NCBI GenBank assembly: GCA_009777055.1
Contig: WRMQ01000005.1
Coordinates: 1 to 54,899, forward strand
From: Oscillospiraceae bacterium
GTDB lineage: Bacteria > Bacillota > Clostridia > Oscillospirales > Acutalibacteraceae
DNA: 54,899 nt
Direction of reading: 5' to 3'
Shown here: positions 16,459-24,612 of the stretch, piece by piece
Numbering within the stretch: position 1 is the first letter of the stretch
How the letters are laid out: the number at the start of each line of letters is the position of its first letter
Translations under genes and position numbers: made by a program
The notes under the pieces: model-generated
Database searches by the model: none
What the model saw: only the letters and a program-made list of their open reading frames with translations
What the model was told of the DNA's origin: nothing

Positions 16459-16947
16459 ATGAAAACCAGGGACACCAAAAAGGCCGGGGATCTGCTGCGC
16501 ACGCTGGCCGAGTACAAAACCCTGCGGTTAGAGCAGGCCCTGCGGCTGTTCCCCGGGCCGGTCATCAGCTATTTACGCAGGCAAGGCCGAATCTGTGATC
16601 GTCCTGAAGGGCGCATCGCGGCAAGCGAGGACGTTTCGCCTGACCCCGGCGCGGAAAAGGCCGTCTGGCTGCTGCTGGACTTCATCGGCCGTGTGGACTA
16701 CCACGCCGCCGGCGATTTTCCCGTGACACTGTACTTCTTCCTGGGCGAGGAGCTTTACGAAGTCGTATACATCCCGCCCGGGCAGGAAACGCTGATTTGC
16801 CACGCCATGGCTGCTCACCAAGCCAGCAGCAAACGTATCTGTATAATAGAAAGCACAGAACAAATAGAAAAAATCGACTTCCCCGGCATCAGCGGCTTTT
16901 GCACCGTGAACGAGGCCGGGGATATTCAATATTACCAAAGGAATTAG
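16459..16947 (+). CDS. DUF5697-like ICE protein (162 aa)
   Basis: A small cytoplasmic protein of a type often found between VirB4 and VirD4 genes in clostridial ICEs; I assign it to DUF5697 by overall pattern with moderate certainty. The N-terminus (KAGDLLRTLAEYKTLRLEQALRLFP and ISYLRRQGRI) looks like a winged-helix DNA-binding domain. The C-terminus (AVWLLLDFIGRVDYH, FPVTLYFFLGEELYEVVYIPPGQE) is an alpha/beta domain. AAGGGAGG precedes the ATG. It is followed three bases later by the next gene, so both are co-translated. The exact function is unknown. Confidence 0.6.
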   Translation: MKTRDTKKAGDLLRTLAEYKTLRLEQALRLFPGPVISYLRRQGRICDRPEGRIAASEDVSPDPGAEKAVWLLLDFIGRVDYHAAGDFPVTLYFFLGEELYEVVYIPPGQETLICHAMAAHQASSKRICIIESTEQIEKIDFPGISGFCTVNEAGDIQYYQRN

Positions 16948-16950
16948 CAA

Positions 16951-17625
16951 ATGAACGAGCATTATTTTTTCAAGCGGCTGCACGGCATCCAGGACGATAT
17001 CCGCCGCCTGCAGAGCGCCGCCTTCGCGTTGGGGGCCTCGAATTACAGGGACTACCCGGAGAATTTCCTGGAGCTGAGCCTGGACACCGCCGTGCGGGCC
17101 GAAAAGCTGGCCTGCAAGCTCCGGCACCTGATCGGCGATTACGGCCAGATTCAGAGGGCTCCGTTGATGGAGCGCGTTGCCGATGCGCAGGGCGTTACGG
17201 TTGCCCGGGAGGGCGATGCCCTCGCGATTACGATCCCCCGCCTGCTGCCGAAGTCGCGAAAACCCCGCGGCAGCGAGTTCATCAACCAGCCGCTGCACTA
17301 CGCCCTGGCGCAATATTGCGAGGCCAACACAATCGATAAATTCCGGGAATGCGCCGTCTGCTTCGTGCATGTGTACGATGAAAATCTGTCGCTGGGGCGC
17401 ATCCGCGACTACGACAACCTGGAGCTGCGGCACATCCTCAACACCATTTCAACCTTCCTCATGACCGACGACAGCGGCGCGCTGTGCGATGTTTTCAACA
17501 CAACGGAGCTGGGCGAAACGGACTGTACGCGGGTCTACATCATGCCGCAGGAACAGCTGCCGGGCTTCATCGCGAAGCTCAAAAACAGTCCAAATTTTAT
17601 GTCCAATTTTACAGACTTTTCGTAG
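16951..17625 (+). CDS. DUF6100-like ICE protein (224 aa)
   Basis: A soluble protein with no enzymatic motif that I recognise. The central part (FINQPLHYALAQYCE and VCFVHVYDE) and the stretch RDYDNLELRHILNTISTFLMTDD resemble the DUF6100 family of clostridial ICEs; the assignment is by pattern memory and moderate. The start ATG at 16951 lies three bases after the previous stop. The C-terminus contains PQEQLPGFIAKLKNSP. It belongs to the block VirB4 / DUF5697 / DUF6100 / winged-helix protein / VirD4, so it probably helps substrate processing or regulation of transfer. Confidence 0.55.
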   Translation: MNEHYFFKRLHGIQDDIRRLQSAAFALGASNYRDYPENFLELSLDTAVRAEKLACKLRHLIGDYGQIQRAPLMERVADAQGVTVAREGDALAITIPRLLPKSRKPRGSEFINQPLHYALAQYCEANTIDKFRECAVCFVHVYDENLSLGRIRDYDNLELRHILNTISTFLMTDDSGALCDVFNTTELGETDCTRVYIMPQEQLPGFIAKLKNSPNFMSNFTDFS

Positions 17626-17756
17626 GACCAAATCCGTTATGCTCTCAGAAGCATCAAACGCTTGATACACAATGGATTGAAGCCCTATCGCAAGTGAAAA
17701 AATACCCGAAGTATGGCTACCCTATGGTACAAAACCCCGGTAGAAGGAGGTGCCCC

Positions 17757-18851
17757 ATGCCCTCGCAGTCGGACGCGGTCTTGGCGCTTGCCGCCATCGC
17801 AGGCGAACTCCCCGCAGCCGCCCTTCGCAGGCTGATTGTGAGCGAGGATTACCGTTATAAAGTCATTGCGGACCTAAAAGCAAAGAAGCTAATCAAGCTG
17901 TTCGCACGTGATGGGGTAAAAGGCTATCGGCTCACGGCCAAAGCAAAGGAGCTGTTGCTGACAACCAACCCCGCACGTTTTAGTTTTTTCCTCACGGGGA
18001 ATGCCGACACAAACAAGCTCCACACCGAAGTCACCCGCCGCCTGCGCCTGCACCGAAACGCCGAGGCGGTCATCACCCTGCTGCACGCCGGCGCGGCCCT
18101 CTTCCCCGGCGAAAAGCCCGCCCTGTTTGGCGTGCCCCCCGCAGCCGTATCGCAGCCGCCCGCAGCCGCGTTCTACTTCTCCCGCGAGATGAAGAACGTC
18201 GGCGAGGAGCACCTGAAGATCCGCAGCTCGCGGGCCTCGGGCCTGCTGCTCACGGACAGTGAGTTGCTGCTGGTGTATAACACGGGCGCAAATTTGATGA
18301 AATGGGAGTACCAGACCGAGCTGCGCTGCAAGGTACTGATGACTACACGTTTCTGCCAGGATGCTGGCACCATACTCTATCCCGGCGGGCAGGCACGGGC
18401 CCTCATGCTGGGGGCCGGCATGGACACGGCGCTCACGCTGCTGGACAGCACCGGCGGGTATAAACGGCAGTTTTTTCGCTTGGATGGCGCCTTTGAGCGG
18501 TTCTACTTCGCGCCGAACACGCCCGGGGGCGAAACACAGGTGAAGATTTTGTGCGCAAGTGAAATCCGTGAGGCCTTGCGGCAATTGCTGCTTTCGGATT
18601 TACAGCCGCCGCAGCCGGGCCTGCGCGTGGAGCACGACGCCCTTCGCGGCGACGGCGTGCCCGTGCTGCTGGCATACGAATTCGACATGGAGCGCCTGCG
18701 GCGGTTCCGGGATTCTTTGCAGATGTTCGGCGGCTTCGGCCTGGTGGTCTGCTTCGATTTTCAGCAGGCGGTGCTGGAGGAATATCTGGCGGGGGTGGCT
18801 GAGTTTCAGGCGGTGAGCTTGGAGAAGGTCAGGCAGCGGTTCGGGATATGA
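17757..18851 (+). CDS. Winged-helix conjugation protein (364 aa), Replic_Relax-like
   Basis: The N-terminal 75 residues (VLALAAIAGELPAAALRRLI, YRYKVIADLKAKKLIKLFARDGVKGYRLTAKAKELL) form a winged-helix domain of the kind seen in replication-relaxation family proteins of Gram-positive elements. The remainder is an alpha/beta protein with no relaxase HUH or catalytic tyrosine motif that I can identify. The start at 17757 is set by AGAAGGAGG; the frame is open further upstream but without a start site. It precedes the VirD4 gene, interrupted only by the DUF3800 cargo. It may bind the origin of transfer or act in place of a classical accessory protein. The function is inferred from context. Confidence 0.55.
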   Translation: MPSQSDAVLALAAIAGELPAAALRRLIVSEDYRYKVIADLKAKKLIKLFARDGVKGYRLTAKAKELLLTTNPARFSFFLTGNADTNKLHTEVTRRLRLHRNAEAVITLLHAGAALFPGEKPALFGVPPAAVSQPPAAAFYFSREMKNVGEEHLKIRSSRASGLLLTDSELLLVYNTGANLMKWEYQTELRCKVLMTTRFCQDAGTILYPGGQARALMLGAGMDTALTLLDSTGGYKRQFFRLDGAFERFYFAPNTPGGETQVKILCASEIREALRQLLLSDLQPPQPGLRVEHDALRGDGVPVLLAYEFDMERLRRFRDSLQMFGGFGLVVCFDFQQAVLEEYLAGVAEFQAVSLEKVRQRFGI

Positions 18852-18855
18852 AAAT

Positions 18856-18874
18856 GGCGGGGGAAATCCCCGCC
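18856..18874. terminator. GC hairpin at 3' end of DUF3800 cassette
   Basis: GGCGGGG (18856-18862) pairs with CCCCGCC (18868-18874) around a 5-nt loop. The same seven-base stem recurs at 19578-19596 on the other side of the DUF3800 gene. It lies between converging genes, so it may terminate either; on the minus strand it is followed by ATTTTC. Confidence 0.55.
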
Positions 18875-18880
18875 GGCATG

Positions 18881-19555
18881 TTAAATACGTTTTCTGCGGA
18901 TGGCCCTCAGATAGGACTTGTACAAATCTTTTTCGGATAAGAAGAAGGCCAATTCGGATTTCGAAAGCATTTTTCGCTCCGCCTTCAAGGCAGCCAACTC
19001 CAATGAGCATATCATGTCCGCAGCCTGGAACAACTTGTAGTCAGCAGGCGCAACCGTGCGAAACTCCACATTCCCCAACACTGACCTAAAAACAGCGACC
19101 AAGATGCTATTGAGCTCCATTTGTCCATGGTCGTAATAAACAATGACTTTATCATATTCAAGGAAATGCTCCTGATTGGAAGCTATAAATGCTTCCAGCT
19201 GTTTCGTAAGGCGATCTCCCAATTCGCTGGCAGAATCCAGTTGCTTCTTATCCACGGACAGTGTTGTGTATGTAATATCGGCCATACGGGCGAAATTGTA
19301 CAGCGCGTTAAAAATTTGCTTGCGCTCAAGCATATTCAACGAAACAAATTCGTACTCCCTGCGGATCAGCGGCCCCGCGTGTACAGTGTAATCTGGTATG
19401 CCGCGCCGCCTCATAGATTCCTGCAACTGCACCAGATTTGGTGTAATGTCTTTAGTCTGATCGTGGAAAACCAACGTCACCAGATAAAATGGGGAACGCT
19501 GGTCATATTTTCCGAATGAGCCGCTTTCATCAATAAACACGCTCGCTGTCCGCAT
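18881..19555 (-). CDS. DUF3800 domain protein (224 aa)
   Basis: A DUF3800 protein, a family with an RNase H-like fold predicted from conserved acidic residues. The N-terminal motif F-I-D9-E10-S-G-S-F-G is intact, the central VIVYYDHGQ supplies another acidic pair, and the C-terminal QAADMICSLELAALKAE is the family's typical second motif. The biochemical role is not established. The start at 19555 is chosen because GGAG lies nine bases upstream; an ATG five codons earlier (19570) is possible. It is a self-contained minus-strand unit with its own promoter (19653-19681) and a structured leader ending in a terminator just before the start codon. It interrupts the transfer block before VirD4. Confidence 0.85.
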   Translation of the reverse strand: MRTASVFIDESGSFGKYDQRSPFYLVTLVFHDQTKDITPNLVQLQESMRRRGIPDYTVHAGPLIRREYEFVSLNMLERKQIFNALYNFARMADITYTTLSVDKKQLDSASELGDRLTKQLEAFIASNQEHFLEYDKVIVYYDHGQMELNSILVAVFRSVLGNVEFRTVAPADYKLFQAADMICSLELAALKAERKMLSKSELAFFLSEKDLYKSYLRAIRRKRI

Positions 19556-19570
19556 AACCGTCTTCTCCAT

Positions 19571-19646
19571 AAAAAAAGGCGGGGTAACTCCCCGCCGTGG
19601 GTGGACCCGGGTCTTTCGACCAGTCCAGAACGATCTTTCAATCGCT
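19571..19646 (-). ncRNA. Structured leader RNA upstream of DUF3800 (candidate DUF3800 motif RNA)
   Basis: Read on the minus strand from the predicted start near 19646: a small hairpin CGAT/ATCG, then TGGAC-T-GGTC-GAAA-GACC-CGG-GTCCA, a nine-pair stem capped by a GNRA tetraloop (19602-19627), then GGCGGGG-AGTTA-CCCCGCC followed by seven T (19571-19596). The final hairpin is a textbook Rho-independent terminator ending one base before a possible ATG. Structured RNA families named DUF3800 motifs have been described upstream of DUF3800 genes; membership of this one needs a covariance search. It could be an attenuating leader or a small RNA. Confidence 0.7.
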
Positions 19647-19652
19647 AACCCT

Positions 19653-19681
19653 ATTATAGCGGATAAACCCGAATTTGTCAA
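19653..19681 (-). promoter_or_regulatory. Perfect sigma-A promoter for leader RNA and DUF3800
   Basis: On the minus strand, TTGACA (19676-19681), 17-nt spacer and TATAAT (19653-19658). Transcription would start near 19646 and pass through the structured leader. Confidence 0.85.
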
Positions 19682-19769
19682 GCTTTTTTTGCATAACCTC
19701 GAATCCCGCTACATTCATAGTATACTCCATCCCGCGCAATAAATCAACAGAAAATTTTGGAGACACCCT

Positions 19770-21620
19770 ATGAACCCCAAAAAACTCTGGAAGCTCCTCC
19801 TCTTCACCCCGCCCATCCTCTTGATCACCCTCTACGGCGGCGGCTACCTAGGCCAGTTCATCGCCAACTACGGGCGCTGGCAGGCGGAGGGCCACGCCCC
19901 GGGCGACGGCACCTTCCCGCCCTTCCCATCGACCGCCCCAATAGAATGCGTGAAAGCAATATTCGACTTCCCATACGGCTTGTATGGGTTGTTTGTTTTT
20001 CTTGTGGCCATCGCGCTGCTGGTGCTGATGGTCATGCGCCTGGGCCGGGGCGACAACAAGGGCGGCGTGGATCGCGAGCGCAACTTCGACTACTCCGCCA
20101 AGGGCACCTACGGCACGTCCGGGTTCATGACGGAAACGGAATTCGCCGGGGTCCTTGAGCTGCACAGCAGCCCCCGGACGGCCCGGGGGACGATCCTGGG
20201 CAGCCTCAACGGCAAGACCGTCTGTGTGCCCGCGCAGCCGAAAATGAACCGCAACGCGGCGGTCTACGGCGCCAGCGGCACCATGAAGTCCCGCGCCTAC
20301 GCCCGCAACATGATCTTCCAGTGCGCCCGCCGGGGCGAGAGCCTTTTCGTAACCGACCCGAAGTCGGAGCTGTACGAGGACATGGCAGGCTATCTGCGCC
20401 GGCAGGGTTACACCGTGCGTGTGTTCAACCTGGTCAACCCCGAGCACTCCGACAGCTGGAATTGCCTGGGCGAAATTGAGGGCAGCGAAATCATGGCCCA
20501 GGTGTTCAGCGACGTGGTCATTAAGAACACCGGCTCGACTAAAGGCGACCATTTTTGGGACAACTCAGAGCTCAATCTGCTGAAAGCGCTCGTTTTGTAT
20601 GTTGAGCAGGGCTACCCGCCGGAATCGAAAAACATGGGCGAGGTCTACAAGCTGCTCACGCTCAAGAGCGAACGCGAGCTCAACGCCCTGTTCGACGTGC
20701 TGCCCATATCCCACCCGGCCAAGGCGCCCTTCGCCATCTTCCGGCAGGCGGCCGAGAACGTGCGCGGAGGCATCATCATCGGCCTGGGCAGCCGGCTCCA
20801 GGTGTTCCAAAACAAGCTCATCTGCGAGATCACCGCCCACAATGAGATCGACCTGACCCTGCCCGGCAAGCAGAAATGCGCGTATTTCATCATAACAAGT
20901 GACCAGGATTCCACTTTTGACTTCCTGGCGTCGCTGTTTTTCTCGTTCGTGTTCATCAAGCTGGTGCGCTACGCGGACAAGCACGGCGAGGGCGGGCGGC
21001 TGCCTGTGCCGGTGCACATCATCGGCGACGAATGGCCCAACATCGGCACCGTGCCGGATTTTCCGAAGAAAATATCAACGATCCGTTCAAGAGATATTTC
21101 TATCTCAGTTATCTTTCAAAACCTGGCGCAATTGCAGAACAGATACCCCCTCAACCAGTGGCAGGAGATCCTGGGCAACTGCGACTGCCAGCTGTTTTTA
21201 GGCGCCACCGACGAGCTTACAGCCAAGTTTATCTCCGACCGCACGGGCGTGGTCACGGTGGGGGTCAGCAGCCGGGCCAAGACCCTGGGGACCTGGCGCG
21301 TGTCGAACTACACGCCGGAATACCGGGAAACATCCTCCGTGGGCAAGCGCAATTTGCTCACCCCGGACGAGGTGCTGCGCCTGCCCATCCAGCAGGCCCT
21401 GGTGATCCTGCGCGGGCAAAAGGTGCTCAAGGTGGACAAGTTCGACTACACCCGGCACCCGGAGGCGAAAAAGCTCGTGCGCGAAAAGGCCACGGCGTAT
21501 ACACCCGAGTGGCGCGGCGGCAGTTATTCCATGCAGCCGGACAGCAGCCCCATAAAACCCGTTCCATCGGTGCGGCCCACAAAGGCCAAGCCTGCGGATA
21601 AAGACTCCATTTTATCTTGA
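19770..21620 (+). CDS. virD4: VirD4/TraG-type coupling protein (616 aa)
   Basis: The T4SS coupling ATPase that brings the DNA-protein substrate to the channel. Two N-terminal transmembrane helices (about 8-32 and 68-90) precede the ATPase domain. Walker A is G-A-S-G-T-M-K-S at about residues 167-174; the T-M-K-S form is usual in this clostridial subfamily. Walker B is HIIGDEWPN near residue 419. Later motifs FQNLAQLQNRYP and LGATDELTAKFISDRTG are conserved in TraG proteins. GGAG lies seven to ten bases before the ATG. It is separated from its upstream partners by the DUF3800 cargo and from the S1-domain gene by an IS110 insertion. Confidence 0.93.
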   Translation: MNPKKLWKLLLFTPPILLITLYGGGYLGQFIANYGRWQAEGHAPGDGTFPPFPSTAPIECVKAIFDFPYGLYGLFVFLVAIALLVLMVMRLGRGDNKGGVDRERNFDYSAKGTYGTSGFMTETEFAGVLELHSSPRTARGTILGSLNGKTVCVPAQPKMNRNAAVYGASGTMKSRAYARNMIFQCARRGESLFVTDPKSELYEDMAGYLRRQGYTVRVFNLVNPEHSDSWNCLGEIEGSEIMAQVFSDVVIKNTGSTKGDHFWDNSELNLLKALVLYVEQGYPPESKNMGEVYKLLTLKSERELNALFDVLPISHPAKAPFAIFRQAAENVRGGIIIGLGSRLQVFQNKLICEITAHNEIDLTLPGKQKCAYFIITSDQDSTFDFLASLFFSFVFIKLVRYADKHGEGGRLPVPVHIIGDEWPNIGTVPDFPKKISTIRSRDISISVIFQNLAQLQNRYPLNQWQEILGNCDCQLFLGATDELTAKFISDRTGVVTVGVSSRAKTLGTWRVSNYTPEYRETSSVGKRNLLTPDEVLRLPIQQALVILRGQKVLKVDKFDYTRHPEAKKLVREKATAYTPEWRGGSYSMQPDSSPIKPVPSVRPTKAKPADKDSILS

Positions 21621-21885
21621 AAGTCCTGCAAATAAAAGTCAAGCCCTAAACGCGAAATAATCGTGAAGAGTTGTCGAGAACCAGCAGGACAAAAAGGAGG
21701 TCATAGCAAAGCTCGACGTCAGCCACAGTGTTTTTTGCAAGCCGGCACCGCAATTCAAGTGAGATGCAATCATGTGCCAATGCCGCAGAGCGGCATCGCC
21801 CCACATCCCATTATGCTTTGAGGAGCGTTGTCAAGGTCGGGTCGTATTTTTTCGCCTATGTCCTGACCGCGAAAAAATCTCCACC

Positions 21886-23133
21886 CTACCCTTGACAAGG
21901 AAAGCGATCTTCTTCAGGAAGCGTTTTGTCGAGATGTTCCTTGACGCGGGCGTAGTAAATGCGAAGGAACTTGTTCGCGCAGGCGGTGGTGCACACGTAA
22001 TACTTCTTTCCCTCGGCCCGCTTTTTGGCGTAGAACTGGTAGACCGGCTCGCCCACAGGCTTTTTCTTGACGTATGTATTGACCGCCTGAAACAGGACTT
22101 TTCGCAGCAGCGGTGAGCCGCTTTTCGATGTCTTGTCGCTTTGGGACACATGCTTGCCGGACGAATTGTCGCCGGGATCAACGCCTGCGAAAGCGACCAG
22201 GGACTTGCGGCTGGTGAAGTCGCGTACGTCGCCGATCTCGCCCATCAGCTGCGGGCCGATAGTGGGGCCCACGCCGTAAATGCCCATGACAACATCGTAT
22301 TCCGGCATCATTTGGGCCAGGCGCAGCATCTCGGCGCGGTAGATTTCAACTGTGCGGGAGATACTGGTCAGTTGCCTGGCGGCCTCGGTGACAAGCATTT
22401 TGGTGTTGGTGTTTTTGGGCAGCGTGGTGACGTGCCCTAAACTGCAAACCCATAGATCGGCGGCTTTTGCCTCTCTGAAATGGTAGCCAAAACGCTTGCA
22501 CCACTTGCGGTAGCGCTCAATGAAGGCGGCTTCGCTCATGCCGGCAATGCATTCGCAGTGCCAGAACGTCGTGACGAAATCCACCCATTTTTCGTGTCCG
22601 TCCGGCTTGGCGGGACTGTCGTGCAGTTCGTTCGCGCCCGGGAACACCTGATCCAGCATGGCGATGAGGTTGTTCTTCAACTGCACCTTGATCTTGCTGT
22701 ACAGGTTGTACTGGCGGCTGAATTGCTTGAGTTTCGCCCGCGCCGCTTCCACGGGTGTGTATTCCCGCAGCTCGTTCCAGTTTTGCAGGCCGTATCTGGC
22801 CATTTTGCGGGCGTCCGCTTTGTCGTTCTTGTTCTTTCGCAGCGTGTTATTCCCGAAGTCCTTGGTCAGCTTGGGATTGACCACGCTGACGAAGTTCCCG
22901 ACCTCGTGGAGTTCCTGGGCCACCGGCTCATGGTATCGCCCTGTAGCCTCCATGACCACCCGAACCTCGGGCCCGTTGTACCCCAGCAACTTAATGTCGT
23001 AGGCCAGGCGTTCCAGCGCGGCGGCGGTGTGCACGACATCTCGCGGCTTCCACACCACTTCCCCGGGGAAGCGTATCGCCGCCACCGTGCTGTGTCCCTT
23101 GGACACGTCGATTCCGACTGAGATTGCGTTCAT
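21886..23133 (-). CDS. IS110-family transposase (415 aa)
   Basis: A DEDD-type recombinase that moves the element by RNA-guided site selection. The N-terminal RuvC-like domain shows GIDVSKGHSTVAA (D9), VVMEATGRYHEP (E near 62), and NKNDKADARKMA (paired D residues near 98-103). The C-terminal transposase_20 domain shows GIYGVGPTIGPQLMGEIGDVRDFTSRKSLVAFAGVDPGDNSSG, including the catalytic serine region SGSPLLRKVLFQAV. The start at 23133 is set by AGGAGG at the complement of about 23140-23145; a longer frame starts 30 codons earlier without a site. It appears intact. It is transcribed against the transfer genes. Confidence 0.93.
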   Translation of the reverse strand: MNAISVGIDVSKGHSTVAAIRFPGEVVWKPRDVVHTAAALERLAYDIKLLGYNGPEVRVVMEATGRYHEPVAQELHEVGNFVSVVNPKLTKDFGNNTLRKNKNDKADARKMARYGLQNWNELREYTPVEAARAKLKQFSRQYNLYSKIKVQLKNNLIAMLDQVFPGANELHDSPAKPDGHEKWVDFVTTFWHCECIAGMSEAAFIERYRKWCKRFGYHFREAKAADLWVCSLGHVTTLPKNTNTKMLVTEAARQLTSISRTVEIYRAEMLRLAQMMPEYDVVMGIYGVGPTIGPQLMGEIGDVRDFTSRKSLVAFAGVDPGDNSSGKHVSQSDKTSKSGSPLLRKVLFQAVNTYVKKKPVGEPVYQFYAKKRAEGKKYYVCTTACANKFLRIYYARVKEHLDKTLPEEDRFPCQG

Positions 23134-23169
23134 CTTGTTCCTCCTGTGATTGTATTTCGCAACTGGAAT

Positions 23170-23353
23170 CCATCTTTGTTCATCGCCGATACAATCTCCT
23201 GAGTGACACGAACGCACCAACATCCCTTCAGGTGGCTCTGGGGAAGCGGCGGGACTACCTGCGTAAATCGAACGGCTGCGAATGAGAGAGATGGTTACTG
23301 ACTTTCATACGGGCGCGTAGCCCCTGGATGATCTGTAATCCAATTGCTCTCCC
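23170..23353 (-). ncRNA. Candidate IS110 bridge RNA
   Basis: IS110 elements encode a bridge RNA in the non-coding end flanking the transposase, and this 5' flank is about 300 bp. On the minus strand an extended -10 (TGTTAGAAT, complement 23354-23362) precedes GGGAGAG (complement 23347-23353), which can pair with CTCTCTC (complement 23284-23290) to close a loop containing an inner hairpin GGGGC-TAC-GC-G-CCC. This resembles one target or donor loop of a bridge RNA. The 3' end is a guess. Donor and target guides could not be assigned. Confidence 0.35.
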
Positions 23354-23442
23354 ATTCTAACAGCTTTGGCGTGAACACGAAAACAGACACGGCTGGCTGC
23401 CGTGCCTATCACCGTAATTATATTGTAGGAGGATGATCGCAA

Positions 23443-24594
23443 ATGCCAAGAAAAAAAGCGGAAACGGAAGTGATCGAGGATGAACAGACCCTGGAACAAG
23501 CGCAGGATATTCCTCTCCCGGAGGAAGTGCCGCCGGCCCCGCCTCCTCCCGAGGAGCCGCCCCGCCCGCGAAGGGCGCGCGCGCCAAAGAAGGCGGAGCC
23601 TCCCGGAGAAACCGCCGTAATAGCGGCAGCGTCAGCAGAACTGCCTTCAGAAAAACCGCCACCCAAGCCGCCGCCGCGCGCAAGAGCGGCCTCCGTGCTG
23701 ACCATCGAAGCGGGCGGCCAAATCGAAACCCCGGAGGACCAGGCAGAGCAAATCTGGCATGAAATCCGCAATGCCCTGCGCACGCGCAAAATCCTCACGG
23801 GCAGCCTGGGCGGCATGGAGCGCGGCGACAGCGGCAGCGTCATCGCCGTGGCGGACTACAAGGGCCTGCGCGTGGCCATCCCCCTGTCCGAGATGATGAT
23901 CGACCTGGCGGAGGACGGCGGGCAGCGCGGCGAAATGCTGCTGCGGCAGAGCAAAATCCTGGGGAATTCCCTGGGCGCCGAGATCGATTTCATCGTCAAG
24001 GGGGCCGACACCAAAACCCGCAGTATCGTTGCTTCCCGCAGGGACGCCATGCTTAAGAAGCGCAAGCTGTTCTACTTCGACTTCGACGCCAAAATCTCCA
24101 AGCTACCCCGGGTGTATGAAGGCCGTATCGTGCAGGCCCGCGTCGTCGCCGTGGCGGAGAAGGCCGTGCGGGTGGAAATCTTCGGCGCGGAGTGCGCTAT
24201 CCTCGCCCGCGACCTGAGCCACGACTGGATCGGCGACGCCCGGGACTATTACCACGTGGGCGATGAAATCCTCGTGAAGATCCTTGAGGTCAGGGGAGAT
24301 TCCCCGGAGGATTTGCGCGTGCGCGCCGACGTCAGGAGCATCGCCGAGAACGCCGCCCGGGACAACCTGGAGAAATGCAAGGTCCAGGGCAAATACGCCG
24401 GCAAGGTCACGGACGTGCGCAGGGGCTCGGTGTTCCTGCGGCTGGGCATCGGCGTCAACGCCATCGCCCACACCTGCTACGACAACCGCATGCCCGGCAA
24501 AAAGGACGACGTCAGCTTCGTTGTCACCCACCTGGACCGGGATCGCAACGTGGCCATGGGCATCATCACGCGCATCATCAAACAAAACATATAG
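23443..24594 (+). CDS. S1-domain RNA-binding protein of ICE (383 aa)
   Basis: A soluble protein with a Pro/Glu/Lys-rich disordered N-terminus (about 1-90, EEVPPAPPPPEEPPRPRRAR) and two or more S1-like OB-fold domains. These are visible as LPRVYEGRIVQARVVAVAEKAVRVEIFGAE (about 225-260) and KVQGKYAGKVTDVRRGSVFLRLGIGVNAIAH (about 310-345). Proteins with this architecture follow the VirD4 gene in many clostridial ICEs and are usually annotated as S1 RNA-binding; their role in transfer is unknown. TAGGAGG precedes the ATG. The IS110 insertion probably separates it from its former operon partners. It ends 18 bp before the adhesin gene. Confidence 0.75.
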   Translation: MPRKKAETEVIEDEQTLEQAQDIPLPEEVPPAPPPPEEPPRPRRARAPKKAEPPGETAVIAAASAELPSEKPPPKPPPRARAASVLTIEAGGQIETPEDQAEQIWHEIRNALRTRKILTGSLGGMERGDSGSVIAVADYKGLRVAIPLSEMMIDLAEDGGQRGEMLLRQSKILGNSLGAEIDFIVKGADTKTRSIVASRRDAMLKKRKLFYFDFDAKISKLPRVYEGRIVQARVVAVAEKAVRVEIFGAECAILARDLSHDWIGDARDYYHVGDEILVKILEVRGDSPEDLRVRADVRSIAENAARDNLEKCKVQGKYAGKVTDVRRGSVFLRLGIGVNAIAHTCYDNRMPGKKDDVSFVVTHLDRDRNVAMGIITRIIKQNI

Positions 24595-24612
24595 AAAGAG
24601 AGAACGATCCCT

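Larger units (their letters stand above)
21846..23410 (-). mobile_element. IS110-family insertion sequence, ends approximate
   Basis: The element lies between the coupling-protein gene (ends 21620) and the S1-domain gene (starts 23443). It contains a complete minus-strand transposase and a long non-coding 5' flank, typical of IS110. A 10-bp inverted repeat ATTTTTTCGC (21846-21855) / GCGAAAAAAT (21869-21878) lies just past the transposase stop. No terminal inverted repeats or target duplication are obvious, as expected for IS110. The exact ends cannot be fixed without an empty site. The stretch 21621-21845 has no recognisable gene. Confidence 0.6.

Noticed and set aside
17626-17756. A promoter in the gap before the winged-helix gene
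   Set aside because: TTGATA and TTGAAG boxes exist but none has a matching -10 at correct spacing; only the ribosome binding site is convincing.
21660-21770. A short coding remnant (LDVSHSVFCKPAPQFK) beside the IS110 element
   Set aside because: It has no start or full domain, and the overlapping frame is equally open, so a gene cannot be supported.
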